NCBI GenBank assembly: GCA_009843635.1
Contig: VYDB01000033.1
Span: 62,001 to 126,000 of the forward strand
Source: Gammaproteobacteria bacterium
Lineage (GTDB): Bacteria; Pseudomonadota; Gammaproteobacteria; Pseudomonadales; Azotimanducaceae
Direction of reading: 5' to 3'
DNA: 64,000 nt
Position 1 is the first letter of the stretch; every line of letters starts with the position of its first letter. Shown piece by piece: positions 24,230-32,594 of this stretch. The translations under genes and the position numbers were made by a program. The notes beneath the pieces were generated by a model that was given only the letters and a program-made list of their open reading frames with translations, did no database searches and was not told the origin of the DNA.

Positions 24230-25584
24230 TCGAGATGGAACTCCGCCAAGCGGGAAAGCGCCCCATCGAAATCCGCCACGGAGCGCAGGTCGAGCCAGAG
24301 GGCGTCGCGCCGCAACCGCCCGATGATTTGCTGGGTGCGCCGCAGGCCTTGCTCAAGCCGGCGCACCTCGGCGGCATCTGCATGTCGGATGACCAGCGCG
24401 CGGCTTTCGATGCGCGTATCCGGCAGCGCGCCGCTGCCGATTTGGCCTTCGCTCGGCTGGCATTGGAGGTCGTAGCCGGGCAGTTTCTCGGCAAGGGCGC
24501 TGCGTAGCTGTTCCGCCCGATGCGCCAAGGCTTCAACGGGCCGGGTGAGCATTTGCAAAACTGGCAGGGCATTGGGCAACCGTTCGGGGTCTTCGTGCAG
24601 CTTGAGCACCTCGTTGAGCAGGGCCAGCGTGATCTTGTCGGCCCGCAGCGCCCGCTTCAAGGGGTTGGCGTTGAGTTGCGCGATCAGGTCCGTACGGCCA
24701 ACGATCAAGCCCGCCTGAACGCCGCCCATAAGCTTGTCGCCGCTGAAGGTTACGAGGTCGGCGCCTTGGTCGAGCACCTTGCGCGGCATGAGTTCGTAGG
24801 GCTGCTCGAAGCGGGTCAGGTCCACCAACGCGCCGCTGCCCAGGTCCACGCAGAAGGGCAGGCCCTCGGCGTGCGCCAGCTCGGCCAGTTGCGCCGTGTC
24901 CACTTCGCTGGTGAATCCGGAGATGGCGTAGTTGCTCGGATGCACCTTGAGGAACAGCGCCGTTTCCTCAGCGGTGGCGGCGTAGTCGCGCAGGTGGGTG
25001 CGGTTGGTGGTGCCCACTTCCAGCAAGCGGCAGCCGGAGCGCGCCATGAGTTCGGGCAGGCGGAAACTGCCGCCGATCTCGATCAGCTCGCCCCGGGAGA
25101 CGGTCACGGGCCGATTGAGCGCCAAGGCGTTGAGCACCAGCAGCAGGGCGGCGGCGTTGTTGTTGACCACGGTGGCGGCCTCGCCGCCGGTAAGCCCCGC
25201 CAAGCGCTCCGCGACGATGCCTTCCCGGTTGCCGCGCTGGCCGGAATCCAAGTCGTACTCCAAGTTCATCGACCCGGTGACCAAGGGCTTGATCGCGTCC
25301 CAAGCCGCTTTGTCCAACGGCGACCGGCCGAGATTGGTGTGGATGATGGTGCCCGTGAAGTTGTGCACGGCCTGGTAGCCGCGTCCGGCCAGCGCAGCGT
25401 CGATGCGCTTGGCGTACTCTCCCGGCGTTCCGGCCCAAGCGGGCACCTCGCCGCTTTGCCGGGCCGCTTGCTGCAATGCCCGCAAGCGTTCCTTGACGGC
25501 GATGGCGCCGTGCCGGATGGCCAGCGCCTGAAGTTCCGGCGCCTCAAGCAGTTTACTGATGGCGGGCAATTGGCGTGGTTGCAT
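24226..25584 (-). CDS. selA: L-seryl-tRNA(Sec) selenium transferase SelA
   Basis: 452-aa PLP enzyme that converts Ser-tRNA-Sec to Sec-tRNA-Sec with selenophosphate. The PLP lysine is Lys284 in TFSGDKLMGGVQAG, the SelA signature. Other conserved blocks are INxTGxIIHTNLGR (here VHNFTGTIIHTNLGR), GQRGNRE and VGTTNRTHLRDY. The length is normal. It is the first gene of the selA-selB unit and is divergent from nadK across 98 bp. selD, which makes selenophosphate, is not in the window, and no obvious UGA-containing selenoprotein gene is here either. Confidence 0.97.
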   Translation of the reverse strand: MQPRQLPAISKLLEAPELQALAIRHGAIAVKERLRALQQAARQSGEVPAWAGTPGEYAKRIDAALAGRGYQAVHNFTGTIIHTNLGRSPLDKAAWDAIKPLVTGSMNLEYDLDSGQRGNREGIVAERLAGLTGGEAATVVNNNAAALLLVLNALALNRPVTVSRGELIEIGGSFRLPELMARSGCRLLEVGTTNRTHLRDYAATAEETALFLKVHPSNYAISGFTSEVDTAQLAELAHAEGLPFCVDLGSGALVDLTRFEQPYELMPRKVLDQGADLVTFSGDKLMGGVQAGLIVGRTDLIAQLNANPLKRALRADKITLALLNEVLKLHEDPERLPNALPVLQMLTRPVEALAHRAEQLRSALAEKLPGYDLQCQPSEGQIGSGALPDTRIESRALVIRHADAAEVRRLEQGLRRTQQIIGRLRRDALWLDLRSVADFDGALSRLAEFHLE

Positions 25585-25646
25585 CCTAGTGCCGTCGTGG
25601 CGTAAGCATTGCGCGGCAGTTTAACGCGGATGGTGGCCAATTCTGC

Positions 25647-25676
25647 TTGGCTAGAACTAAGCCGGTCGTGTAGGGT
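25647..25676 (+). promoter_or_regulatory. Candidate promoter of nadK, nearly leaderless
   Basis: TTGGCT at 25647-25652 and TAGGGT at 25671-25676, spacer 18 bp. The predicted transcript start would fall at about the nadK ATG (25683), implying a leaderless or very short leader. Weak match, read by eye. Confidence 0.25.
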
Positions 25677-25682
25677 GCGGGC

Positions 25683-26579
25683 ATGGGCAAGAGCGAGAAT
25701 ACGGCGTTCAACACCGTCGGCCTGATCGGGCGGCGGCACAGCGCCCACGTGGCCGATACTCTAAGCGTGGTGGTCAAGTGCCTGGCTGGGCATGGCGTTC
25801 GCATCTTGGTCGAGGATCAAACCGCCGCCCTGCTCGAGGGCGAGGGTTATGGCATGTGTTCACGGCAGGCGCTTGGCGAGCGCTGCGGCCTGATTGTCGT
25901 AGTCGGTGGCGATGGCAGCCTGCTCAGCGTGGGGCGGGACTTGGCCCATGCCGGCGTTCCGGTGGTCGGCATCAATCGCGGCGGATTGGGCTTCTTGGCT
26001 GACATCGCCCCCAAGCGCATCGACGAGCAACTCGGCGCGGTGCTGGCCGGTGAGTACCGCGTGGAGGACCACTTTCTGCTGGAAGCCAAGGTGCTGCGCG
26101 GATCGCAGGAACTCGCGCGTTCCCCGGCACTGAACGACGTGGTGGTCAATCCCGGCAGCTTGGCCCGCATGATGGAGTTCTCCTTGGCGGTCAACGGCGA
26201 GTTCGTGTACGACCAGCGCTCCGACGGCTTGATCGTGGCGTCACCCACCGGGTCCACGGCCTATGCGCTCTCCGCCGGCGGGCCGATCATGCACCCCTCC
26301 CTGGACGCCATCGTCATCGTGCCCATGTATCCCCACACGCTCACTTCGCGGCCCTTGGTGGTGCGGGGCGATTCAACCATCATGGTGACCTTGGGCGCGG
26401 TGGAACGGGCGCAGGTGAGCTGCGACTCCCAGGTCACCTTCGACCTGGAAAGTGGCGATCAAATAGCCATCGAGAAGTACGCATCGCCGCTGCGCTTGGT
26501 GTACGCCTACGGGCACAGCTTTTACGAGTCCTGCCGCAGCAAGCTCGATTGGGCGACACGGCTGGGCGGACAGCGATAA
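25683..26579 (+). CDS. nadK: NAD kinase
   Basis: 298-aa cytoplasmic kinase that phosphorylates NAD to NADP. The catalytic GGDGS motif (usually GGDGT) is at residues 75-79 in VVVGGDGSLLSVGR, followed by VPVVGINRGGLGFLADI. ALNDVVVNPG carries the NAD-binding NxD region, and SPTGSTAYALSAGGPI is the second family signature. The length is typical of proteobacterial NadK. It is divergent from selA, and its 3' end faces the mocA-like gene 17 bp away. Confidence 0.96.
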   Translation: MGKSENTAFNTVGLIGRRHSAHVADTLSVVVKCLAGHGVRILVEDQTAALLEGEGYGMCSRQALGERCGLIVVVGGDGSLLSVGRDLAHAGVPVVGINRGGLGFLADIAPKRIDEQLGAVLAGEYRVEDHFLLEAKVLRGSQELARSPALNDVVVNPGSLARMMEFSLAVNGEFVYDQRSDGLIVASPTGSTAYALSAGGPIMHPSLDAIVIVPMYPHTLTSRPLVVRGDSTIMVTLGAVERAQVSCDSQVTFDLESGDQIAIEKYASPLRLVYAYGHSFYESCRSKLDWATRLGGQR

Positions 26580-26596
26580 CCGGGAGGGCACCGATG

Positions 26597-27169
26597 TTAA
26601 GGCGGAACGTCGAGGTCGCGAATCACCCCTGCATCGACAACATCGAAGGCGATGATGCGCTGCCGGTTTTGGTCGAGCACCACTTTGGCGCCTTGGTCGC
26701 CGCTTAGGTTCATCAACGCCCCGAAGTGGTCTTGACCGAACCCGACTGGATGGCCGGGACTTCCGTTGTGGAACGGACGGACAATCGCGCAGTGGTCGTT
26801 CAATCCCCGGCGCAGTGTCCCAAGGGTGGACGCCTCGACCCAAGGCATGTCGCCCAAGGCAACAAAGGCACCGTCGAAGCCCTTTGCGGCAGCGATGCCT
26901 GCCGCCAACGAATGGCCCATGCCCAAGTGCGCCTCGGCGGCAAAGACCCTCGTGCAGCCACCGAGACCCTGCGCCCAGTCATTGTCTTCGGGACGCAGAA
27001 CCAGGAAAACCGACTCAAAACCGTTGTAGAGGGCGAGGGTGCTTTCCAGCAGGGTGCGCCCGTCTGGCATCGGCCATTGCCGTTTGTCGCTGCCGAAGCG
27101 CCGCGCGAATCCCGCCGCCAGAATGACAGCGGCGCAGGAAAAGCCTCGTTCAGGCCCTAGCGCGTTCAA
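26597..27169 (-). CDS. MocA/MobA-like molybdenum cofactor nucleotidyltransferase
   Basis: 190-aa NTP-transferase-3 protein that probably attaches CMP (MocA) or GMP (MobA) to molybdopterin. The nucleotide-binding loop AVILAAGFARRFGSDK is near residues 14-29, and ALGDMPWVEAS carries the metal-binding Asp. The sequence GHPVGFGQDHFGALMNLSGDQG is of the MocA/NifU-like xanthine-dehydrogenase type rather than classical MobA; I give it in parts as GHPVGFG and LSGDQGAK. It overlaps the end of xdhC by 20 bp and is co-transcribed with it, which supports cytosine-type cofactor for a xanthine-dehydrogenase-family enzyme that lies outside the window. Confidence 0.82.
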   Translation of the reverse strand: MNALGPERGFSCAAVILAAGFARRFGSDKRQWPMPDGRTLLESTLALYNGFESVFLVLRPEDNDWAQGLGGCTRVFAAEAHLGMGHSLAAGIAAAKGFDGAFVALGDMPWVEASTLGTLRRGLNDHCAIVRPFHNGSPGHPVGFGQDHFGALMNLSGDQGAKVVLDQNRQRIIAFDVVDAGVIRDLDVPP

Positions 27170-28148
27170 GCGTTTGGCGGCTCTCGGCCCCCAGTCCCTT
27201 CTGCACGGCGATGATTTCCGCCATCACGGCGACGGCGATTTCCGGCGGGGTCTTGCTGCCGATGGGCAGGCCGATGGGGGCGTGCAGGCGTTCGAGTTCA
27301 GCTTCGCCCAGGTCCAGCGCCCGCAAGCGCTCGCGACGGCTGGCCGAGGTGCGGCTTGATCCCATGGCGCCGACGTAGAAGGCTTCGGTGGTTAGCGCCT
27401 CCATCAGGCCCATGTCGTCGATGCGGGGATCGTGGGTGAGGGCGACGATGGCGGAGGAGGGGTCTCGGGCGTGGGCCCGCACCGCATCGTCGGGCATGTC
27501 GTTGATCAACCGCACGCCGGGGACGTTGAAGTCCTGCAGCAGGTGGTCGCGCGGGTCGCAGACCGTGACTTCGTAATCCAGGGTCTGCGCCATGTCGGCT
27601 AGGTACCTGGAAACCATGCCGGCGCCGATGATGAAGAGCTGGCGGCGCGGGCCGTAGGTATGCTCAAGCACTTCGCTTGCCGGGTCCCACTCGAGGGGTT
27701 CGTGAGCCTCCACATCCCGATGGCTGAAGTCGCCGTGACGCAGATCCACCCGTCGCCGCACCGGACGCCGTTCGGCCAAGCGATTCTTCAGATGCTGGAA
27801 ATGGGACAGCCAAGGCTCGACGGCCTGCAGCGGCTCGACCACGATGTAGAGGTGGCCGCCGCAGGGCAGGCCCAGCTTCTCGGTTTCCTCGGCGGTGATG
27901 CCGTACTGAAAGAACTGCGCCTGCTTGGCGGCGAGTTCGCCCCGGGTGAGCTTCTCCAAGAGGTCGTCCTCGACGCAGCCCCCGGACAGGGAGCCTGAGA
28001 CTTGGCCTCGGGGATTGCAGGCGAACAGGGAGCCGATGGGGCGGGGCGATGAGCCCCAAGTCTGCACTACCGTGGCCAGCCAGCACGGCTGGCCGCCGTG
28101 CAGCCAGGCGGCGACTTGGTTCAGCACTTCGTTATCGACAGCCTGCAT
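27150..28148 (-). CDS. xdhC: XdhC/CoxI family molybdenum cofactor chaperone
   Basis: 332-aa XdhC-family protein that binds sulfurated molybdenum cofactor and delivers it to xanthine-dehydrogenase-type enzymes. The N-terminal XdhC/CoxI domain has TWGSSPRPIGS and GSLSGGCVEDDL. The C-terminal Rossmann domain has IIGAGMVSRYLA, ALTHDPRIDDMGLM and GAMGSSRTSASRRERL. The ATG at 28148 fits the family's usual start; the open frame to 28262 adds an unlikely extension that overlaps the pepN upstream region. It is transcribed with the mocA-like gene and divergent from pepN. Confidence 0.9.
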   Translation of the reverse strand: MQAVDNEVLNQVAAWLHGGQPCWLATVVQTWGSSPRPIGSLFACNPRGQVSGSLSGGCVEDDLLEKLTRGELAAKQAQFFQYGITAEETEKLGLPCGGHLYIVVEPLQAVEPWLSHFQHLKNRLAERRPVRRRVDLRHGDFSHRDVEAHEPLEWDPASEVLEHTYGPRRQLFIIGAGMVSRYLADMAQTLDYEVTVCDPRDHLLQDFNVPGVRLINDMPDDAVRAHARDPSSAIVALTHDPRIDDMGLMEALTTEAFYVGAMGSSRTSASRRERLRALDLGEAELERLHAPIGLPIGSKTPPEIAVAVMAEIIAVQKGLGAESRQTLERARA

Positions 28149-28250
28149 GGGTAGAATAGTGAGTCGTTCGACGCAGCCCAAAAATTCTAGCATGGGTTGG
28201 GTTTGTGCCCGAACTCCCCCCAGCTTGCCAAAGACACGAGGAGCCCGCTC

Positions 28251-30908
28251 TTGCCATCCCAAGCCCTACCCGCACCCACATTTCTCAAGGATTACCAGCC
28301 GCCCGCCTACCGCACCGAGGAAACCGAGCTCGCCTTTGACATTCGTGACGGCGCGACCACGGTGCGCTCCAGGCTGCGCATTCGGCGCACCGCCGATGCG
28401 GCCGCCGATGCGCCGCTCGTGCTCGATGGCAAGGAACTCGAACTGCTTGCCGTCCGCTTGGATGGCGAGGCGTTAAGCGGCAACGAATACCAGGTGGACG
28501 ATGAGTCCCTGACCATTCATGCGCCGCCGTCGGCGTTCGAACTGGAAGTCGAAACCCGCATCAAGCCCGAGGACAACAGTTCCCTGCTGGGGCTGTACAA
28601 GTCGCAGGCGATGTACTGCACCCAATGCGAGGCCCAGGGCTTTCGCAAGATCACCTACTACCAGGATCGGCCCGACGTGCTGGCCAAGTTCACCACCACC
28701 ATCACCGCCGACGCCGAACGCTTCCCGGTGCTGCTGTCCAACGGCAACCTGGTGGCGGACGATGAGGGTGCCGAGCGGCGCACGGTCGCTTGGCAGGATC
28801 CCTTCCCCAAGCCCTCTTACCTGTTTGCCCTAGTGGCCGGCGATCTGGCCTGCATGACCGATCACTTCATCACCATGAGCGGGCGGCGGGTGGAACTGCG
28901 CATTTACTCCGAGCCGCACAACATCAGCCAATGCGAGTACGCCATGGGGGCCGTGAAGCGGGCCATGCGCTGGGATGAGGAGACCTTCGGGCGCGAGTAC
29001 GACCTGGACATCTTCATGATCGTGGCGGTGGAGGACTTCAACGCCGGAGCCATGGAGAACAAGGGCTTGAACATCTTCAACACCACCTGCGTTCTGGCCT
29101 CTCCGGATACCGCTTCGGACGCCACCTACGAGCGGGTGGAGGCGATCATCGCCCACGAGTACTTCCACAACTGGTCCGGCAACCGGGTCACCTGCCGGGA
29201 TTGGTTCCAGCTCAGCCTCAAGGAGGGCTTCACGGTGTTCCGGGATGCGGAATTCACGTCCGACATGCACTCTAGGACCGTGAAGCGCATCGAGGACGTA
29301 TCGCTCCTGCGGGCGGTGCAGTTCGCCGAGGACAGCGGCCCCATGGCCCATTCCGTGCGTCCGGATTCCTACATCGAGATCTCCAATTTCTACACCCCCA
29401 CCGTCTATGAGAAGGGCGCCGAGGTGGTGGGCATGGCCCAGCGCCTGGTGGGGCGTGAAGGGTTCCGCAAGGGCTGCGACCTGTACTTCGACCGCCACGA
29501 CGGCCAGGCCGTGACCACCGAGGATTTCGTGGCCGCCATGGAGGACGCCAACGGCGTCGATTTGGGCCAATTCCGGCGCTGGTACGCCCAAGCGGGCACC
29601 CCGGTCCTGAAGGTGGGCACCGAGTGGCAGGACGGCACGTTCCGCATCGAGATCGAACAGCAATGCCCAGAGACGCCGGGCCAGCCGGAGAAGGCGCCCT
29701 TCCACATCCCGGTCCTGATGGGATTGCTAGGTGCCGACGGCCGGGAGCTCACCGTGTCGGATTTGCGCATTGCCAGCGATGACGCCACCGTCGAGGTGCG
29801 CGGCGCCAGCCTCTTGGCGCACTTGCGCGAACCAACGACGACCTTGGAGGTGGACGGCTTGGCCACACCGCCGGCGGTCAGCTTCCTGCGGGGCTTCTCT
29901 GCCCCGGTGCGGGTACGCTATCCCCGTTCGCCCGAGGCCCTGGCCTTCCTGGCCCGCCACGACAGCGACGGCTTCGCCCGCTGGGACGCCATGCAGAGCC
30001 TGTTGCTCGACGAGTTGGACCGAATGGGCGGTGGGGCCGAGGTCAGTGAAGCCGTGCTGAACCTGTTCCGCGCCCTGATCGGCGATGCAGCCGAGGCGGA
30101 GGACGCCGAGGCCGGCTCCATGCTCCGGGAGATGCTGCGGCTGCCCAGCGAGGCCTATGTGTTCGAACAGGTGGAGTCGATCGACGTGGAGGCGATCATC
30201 GCCGCCCGGGACCGGCTGCTTGAGACCTTGGCCAAGGAACTGGCCGATGGTTGGCGTCAACTCTATGAACGCCACGCACCCCAAGGCCCCTACCAGCCTG
30301 ACGCACTGGGCATGGCGCGCCGGGGCCTGAACAACCTCGCCTTGGGCTACCTGGCCCACTCCGGGGCGGAGGATGTCAACCGCTTGCTGAAGGCCCATCT
30401 GGACACCGCCGACAACCTGACCGACCGTTTGGGGGCGCTGCGCCAGATCGCCGACCGCGGCGCCTGTCCCAACCGGGCGGAGGTGCTGGACGACTTCTAC
30501 CAACGCTGGCAGCACGAGAGCCTGGTGGTCAATCAATGGTTCGGTATTCAGGCCAGCGCCCGCGGCACGGATGTGGCGGCGGTTCGGGAACTGGAGGCCC
30601 ACCCCGGCTTCGATCCCAGCAACCCCAACAAGCTACGCTCGCTCTACGGCGCGTTTACCCGTCAAAACAGCCGCAACTTCCATGTTGCCGATGGCTCCGG
30701 ATACGATTTTCTAGCCAATGTCATTGCCAGCCTCGACGCCAAGAACCCGCAGATGGCCTCGCGCCTGCTGACGCCCCTAACCCAGTGGAAGAAGTTTGAC
30801 GCGGCCCGCCAACGGCTCATGAGGGCTGGCTTGGAACGCTTGGAAGCCAAGGAAGGATTATCCAAGGACGTGTTCGAGGTGGTGACCAAGAGCTTGGCGC
30901 AGGCCTGA
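28251..30908 (+). CDS. pepN: Aminopeptidase N
   Basis: 885-aa M1 zinc aminopeptidase that removes N-terminal residues from peptides in the cytoplasm. With the chosen start, GAMEN is at residues 266-270 and the zinc site H302-E303-x2-H306 with E325 (HEYFHNW, 18-residue spacing) matches E. coli PepN with an offset of five. The C-terminal helical domain (residues about 540-885) is complete. Start: a TTG at 28251 (MPSQALPAPTFL) preceded by GAGGAG 8-9 bp upstream; the frame is open to 28197 but there is no site there. No in-frame ATG exists near the N-terminus. Confidence 0.96.
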   Translation: MPSQALPAPTFLKDYQPPAYRTEETELAFDIRDGATTVRSRLRIRRTADAAADAPLVLDGKELELLAVRLDGEALSGNEYQVDDESLTIHAPPSAFELEVETRIKPEDNSSLLGLYKSQAMYCTQCEAQGFRKITYYQDRPDVLAKFTTTITADAERFPVLLSNGNLVADDEGAERRTVAWQDPFPKPSYLFALVAGDLACMTDHFITMSGRRVELRIYSEPHNISQCEYAMGAVKRAMRWDEETFGREYDLDIFMIVAVEDFNAGAMENKGLNIFNTTCVLASPDTASDATYERVEAIIAHEYFHNWSGNRVTCRDWFQLSLKEGFTVFRDAEFTSDMHSRTVKRIEDVSLLRAVQFAEDSGPMAHSVRPDSYIEISNFYTPTVYEKGAEVVGMAQRLVGREGFRKGCDLYFDRHDGQAVTTEDFVAAMEDANGVDLGQFRRWYAQAGTPVLKVGTEWQDGTFRIEIEQQCPETPGQPEKAPFHIPVLMGLLGADGRELTVSDLRIASDDATVEVRGASLLAHLREPTTTLEVDGLATPPAVSFLRGFSAPVRVRYPRSPEALAFLARHDSDGFARWDAMQSLLLDELDRMGGGAEVSEAVLNLFRALIGDAAEAEDAEAGSMLREMLRLPSEAYVFEQVESIDVEAIIAARDRLLETLAKELADGWRQLYERHAPQGPYQPDALGMARRGLNNLALGYLAHSGAEDVNRLLKAHLDTADNLTDRLGALRQIADRGACPNRAEVLDDFYQRWQHESLVVNQWFGIQASARGTDVAAVRELEAHPGFDPSNPNKLRSLYGAFTRQNSRNFHVADGSGYDFLANVIASLDAKNPQMASRLLTPLTQWKKFDAARQRLMRAGLERLEAKEGLSKDVFEVVTKSLAQA

Positions 30909-30941
30909 AAAGCAATGGATCGCCGGGTTCAAGCGGGATTT

Positions 30942-30970
30942 CGGAGCGAGGGCGTCCCGCCCTCGATTGG
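30942..30970. repeat. 29-bp palindromic repeat, copy B (REP-like hairpin)
   Basis: Exact inverted copy of the 29-bp repeat at 17354-17382; the same 8-bp stem CGAGGGCG/CGCCCTCG with a 3-nt loop. It sits 33 bp after the pepN stop in the 131-bp gap before the next gene and could also help end the pepN transcript, although no T-run follows. Confidence 0.75.
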
Positions 30971-31039
30971 GCCGGTGGAATGCGCTTTCCATTGCGGACG
31001 GATCCTGGCTACGAAAACGGCAATTGGGGGGCATGACCT

Positions 31040-31789
31040 TTGATCGACGGATTGGGCGCGGGGATTCGCGCCAGCTACCGCACGTCGTGGGATTTGGTCA
31101 GGAGCGCTGCTTGGCTTTGGGTTGGTGTGGCGGCGTTCGAGCTACTGCAGCACGGGGTTGAGTGGAATTTGGGCATCTACGCGCCGGGTGGCGACATCGA
31201 AGCTGCTGCGGAGTCACGCGCCTTCTGGGTTGCCGCGTATGCGAAAGCGGCTGCGGTGGCGGTCTGCGCCTATCTCGTTCCAAGATACCTGTTCCAAGGC
31301 CGCGCTTGGCCCCAGGTTCTGCGAGTGGATGGGATGCTGCTTAAGGGCATCGCGGTGGTGGCTGGCATTTACGCCTTGAACTTGGGCTTCCCTGAGGCGT
31401 TGACGTCAACGGCTAAGGGACTCGACTTAATGGACCCATCCAGTGCGGCGATATGGGGACAGGTGATTGGATTTGTGTTGGTCATTCCGCTGATGGCCGT
31501 GGCGCCTTGGGGCATCGGCTTGGTTGCTGGAGACCGGTCGATGACCCTTGGAAAGTCGATTCGCGCCATGCGCCGACGCTGGATCTGGGCGGTCCTGCTT
31601 ATCTGGGGCTGCTGCCTCCCGGTGCTGATCGCGCACTTCGCCTTGAACGAACTTGCCATTGGTGCGCCTGCCGTGCTGTCGGGGACGCTGCTCGTCCTGG
31701 ATTCGACATTGGTGGGCTACATCGCGCTATTGCTCGGCAGCGCGCAGTGGGCGCTGTACCGGATGCGTGCGCTCGAAGCGTCACCTTAA
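31040..31789 (+). CDS. Integral membrane protein of unknown function (about six helices)
   Basis: 249 aa, with about six hydrophobic segments: residues 24-40, 63-83, 105-121, 139-160, 185-208 and 212-240. Between helices 4 and 5 is a basic loop (TLGKSIRAMRRRW) that should face the cytoplasm. No family signature is recognised. A TGA lies 4 bp before the chosen TTG start, and GGGGGG about 8 bp upstream acts as a plausible ribosome-binding site, so TTG is the best choice. The gene stands alone between pepN and the convergent toxin gene. Confidence 0.65.
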   Translation: MIDGLGAGIRASYRTSWDLVRSAAWLWVGVAAFELLQHGVEWNLGIYAPGGDIEAAAESRAFWVAAYAKAAAVAVCAYLVPRYLFQGRAWPQVLRVDGMLLKGIAVVAGIYALNLGFPEALTSTAKGLDLMDPSSAAIWGQVIGFVLVIPLMAVAPWGIGLVAGDRSMTLGKSIRAMRRRWIWAVLLIWGCCLPVLIAHFALNELAIGAPAVLSGTLLVLDSTLVGYIALLLGSAQWALYRMRALEASP

Positions 31790-31821
31790 GTGAATGGCCG
31801 AGGCTGGCTTGCCGGCGGGCA

Positions 31822-32202
31822 TCAAACTCGAAAGCTCAGGTGTGCGGCCACCGCCTGCTGCTTCTTGTCGAGCGTCACGAAGGACAGTTCGCTGGGATCG
31901 GGCGCGATATAGAGCGCGGTGGCCAGATGCCAGAGGTCCGCACCGCGCACATGTCCCGCATCAAGAACTGCGGCAATTTCCGGCGATAGCGATCGATTCG
32001 GCATGATCCATTCGATTCGTGCGATGCGGTCCGCTTCAAAGGGGCGATCTTCACGGGAATAGACCGACCGCAACTCCGCTTCGAGTAGATTGGAGGACAG
32101 GATGGTGGTGCAGGCATTCAGGCGCTGTGCGACAGCAGGAGCCTCCGGCTCGCCGAAAGCCACCGCGACCAAGGCAGAGGTGTCCACGTACGCGATGGTC
32201 AT
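31822..32202 (-). CDS. vapC: PIN-domain toxin (VapC-like)
   Basis: 126-aa PIN-domain ribonuclease. The acidic residues expected in the active site are seen in IAYVDTSALVAV (Asp7), NLLEAELRSVY (Glu), RGADLWHLATAL (Asp) and SFVTLDKKQQ (Asp). It differs from the other VapC in the window (15-20 residues shorter, different motifs), so the two are not recent duplicates. Its ATG overlaps the antitoxin stop by 4 bp. Expected role: RNA cleavage and growth arrest when the antitoxin is lost. Confidence 0.88.
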   Translation of the reverse strand: MTIAYVDTSALVAVAFGEPEAPAVAQRLNACTTILSSNLLEAELRSVYSREDRPFEADRIARIEWIMPNRSLSPEIAAVLDAGHVRGADLWHLATALYIAPDPSELSFVTLDKKQQAVAAHLSFRV

Positions 32203-32471
32203 TCATTGCGCTCGGAAAGGAACCGATCAAGCGCTCCCGGCTGTGGCTCTCCGGGAGTGAGTTCTGTGTGAGATCCTTTGGAGCGAGTGAGTATCCCCCG
32301 TCGTCTCAGGTTCTCAAGCCGGGCTGCAAAGGACTCGGGCTTTCGTGCGGGGCGGATTTCCGCCACGGGCTCTCCCCGATAGGAGATAGTGATCGTTCTG
32401 CCTTCGCGCACCTGACGAATCACTTCGGAGAAGCGCGTTTTAGCTTCGTAAACGGAAAGCAGGTCTGTCAT
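32199..32471 (-). CDS. Phd/YefM-family antitoxin
   Basis: 90-aa antitoxin starting MTDLLSVYEAKTRFSEVIRQ, with ITISYRGEPVAEIRP, the standard Phd/YefM DNA-binding fold (helix, strand-turn-strand). The acidic/proline-rich C-terminus (TPGEPQPGALDRFLSERNE) probably binds and blocks the PIN toxin. GCAGGAG lies 7 bp upstream of the ATG. It is the first gene of the pair and probably represses their promoter. Confidence 0.87.
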   Translation of the reverse strand: MTDLLSVYEAKTRFSEVIRQVREGRTITISYRGEPVAEIRPARKPESFAARLENLRRRGILTRSKGSHTELTPGEPQPGALDRFLSERNE

Positions 32472-32500
32472 GGTGTCGCTCCTGCAAAGTTGGACGAGTC

Positions 32501-32514
32501 GGTCTTATACAACC
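32501..32514 (-). promoter_or_regulatory. Candidate promoter -10/operator of the Phd-VapC pair
   Basis: On the minus strand the region reads GGTTGTATAAGACC: a -10-like TATAAG inside an imperfect palindrome (10 of 14 positions symmetric), 30 bp before the antitoxin ATG. This is where a Phd-type repressor would be expected to bind. Tentative. Confidence 0.35.
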
Positions 32515-32594
32515 TAGTCTAACCAGTCAGGCCAAGTTTCGCTAGTGCCGTTTCCAACCCCATGCCACCCTTGCCTGCTTCGAGGAATCTGTCC

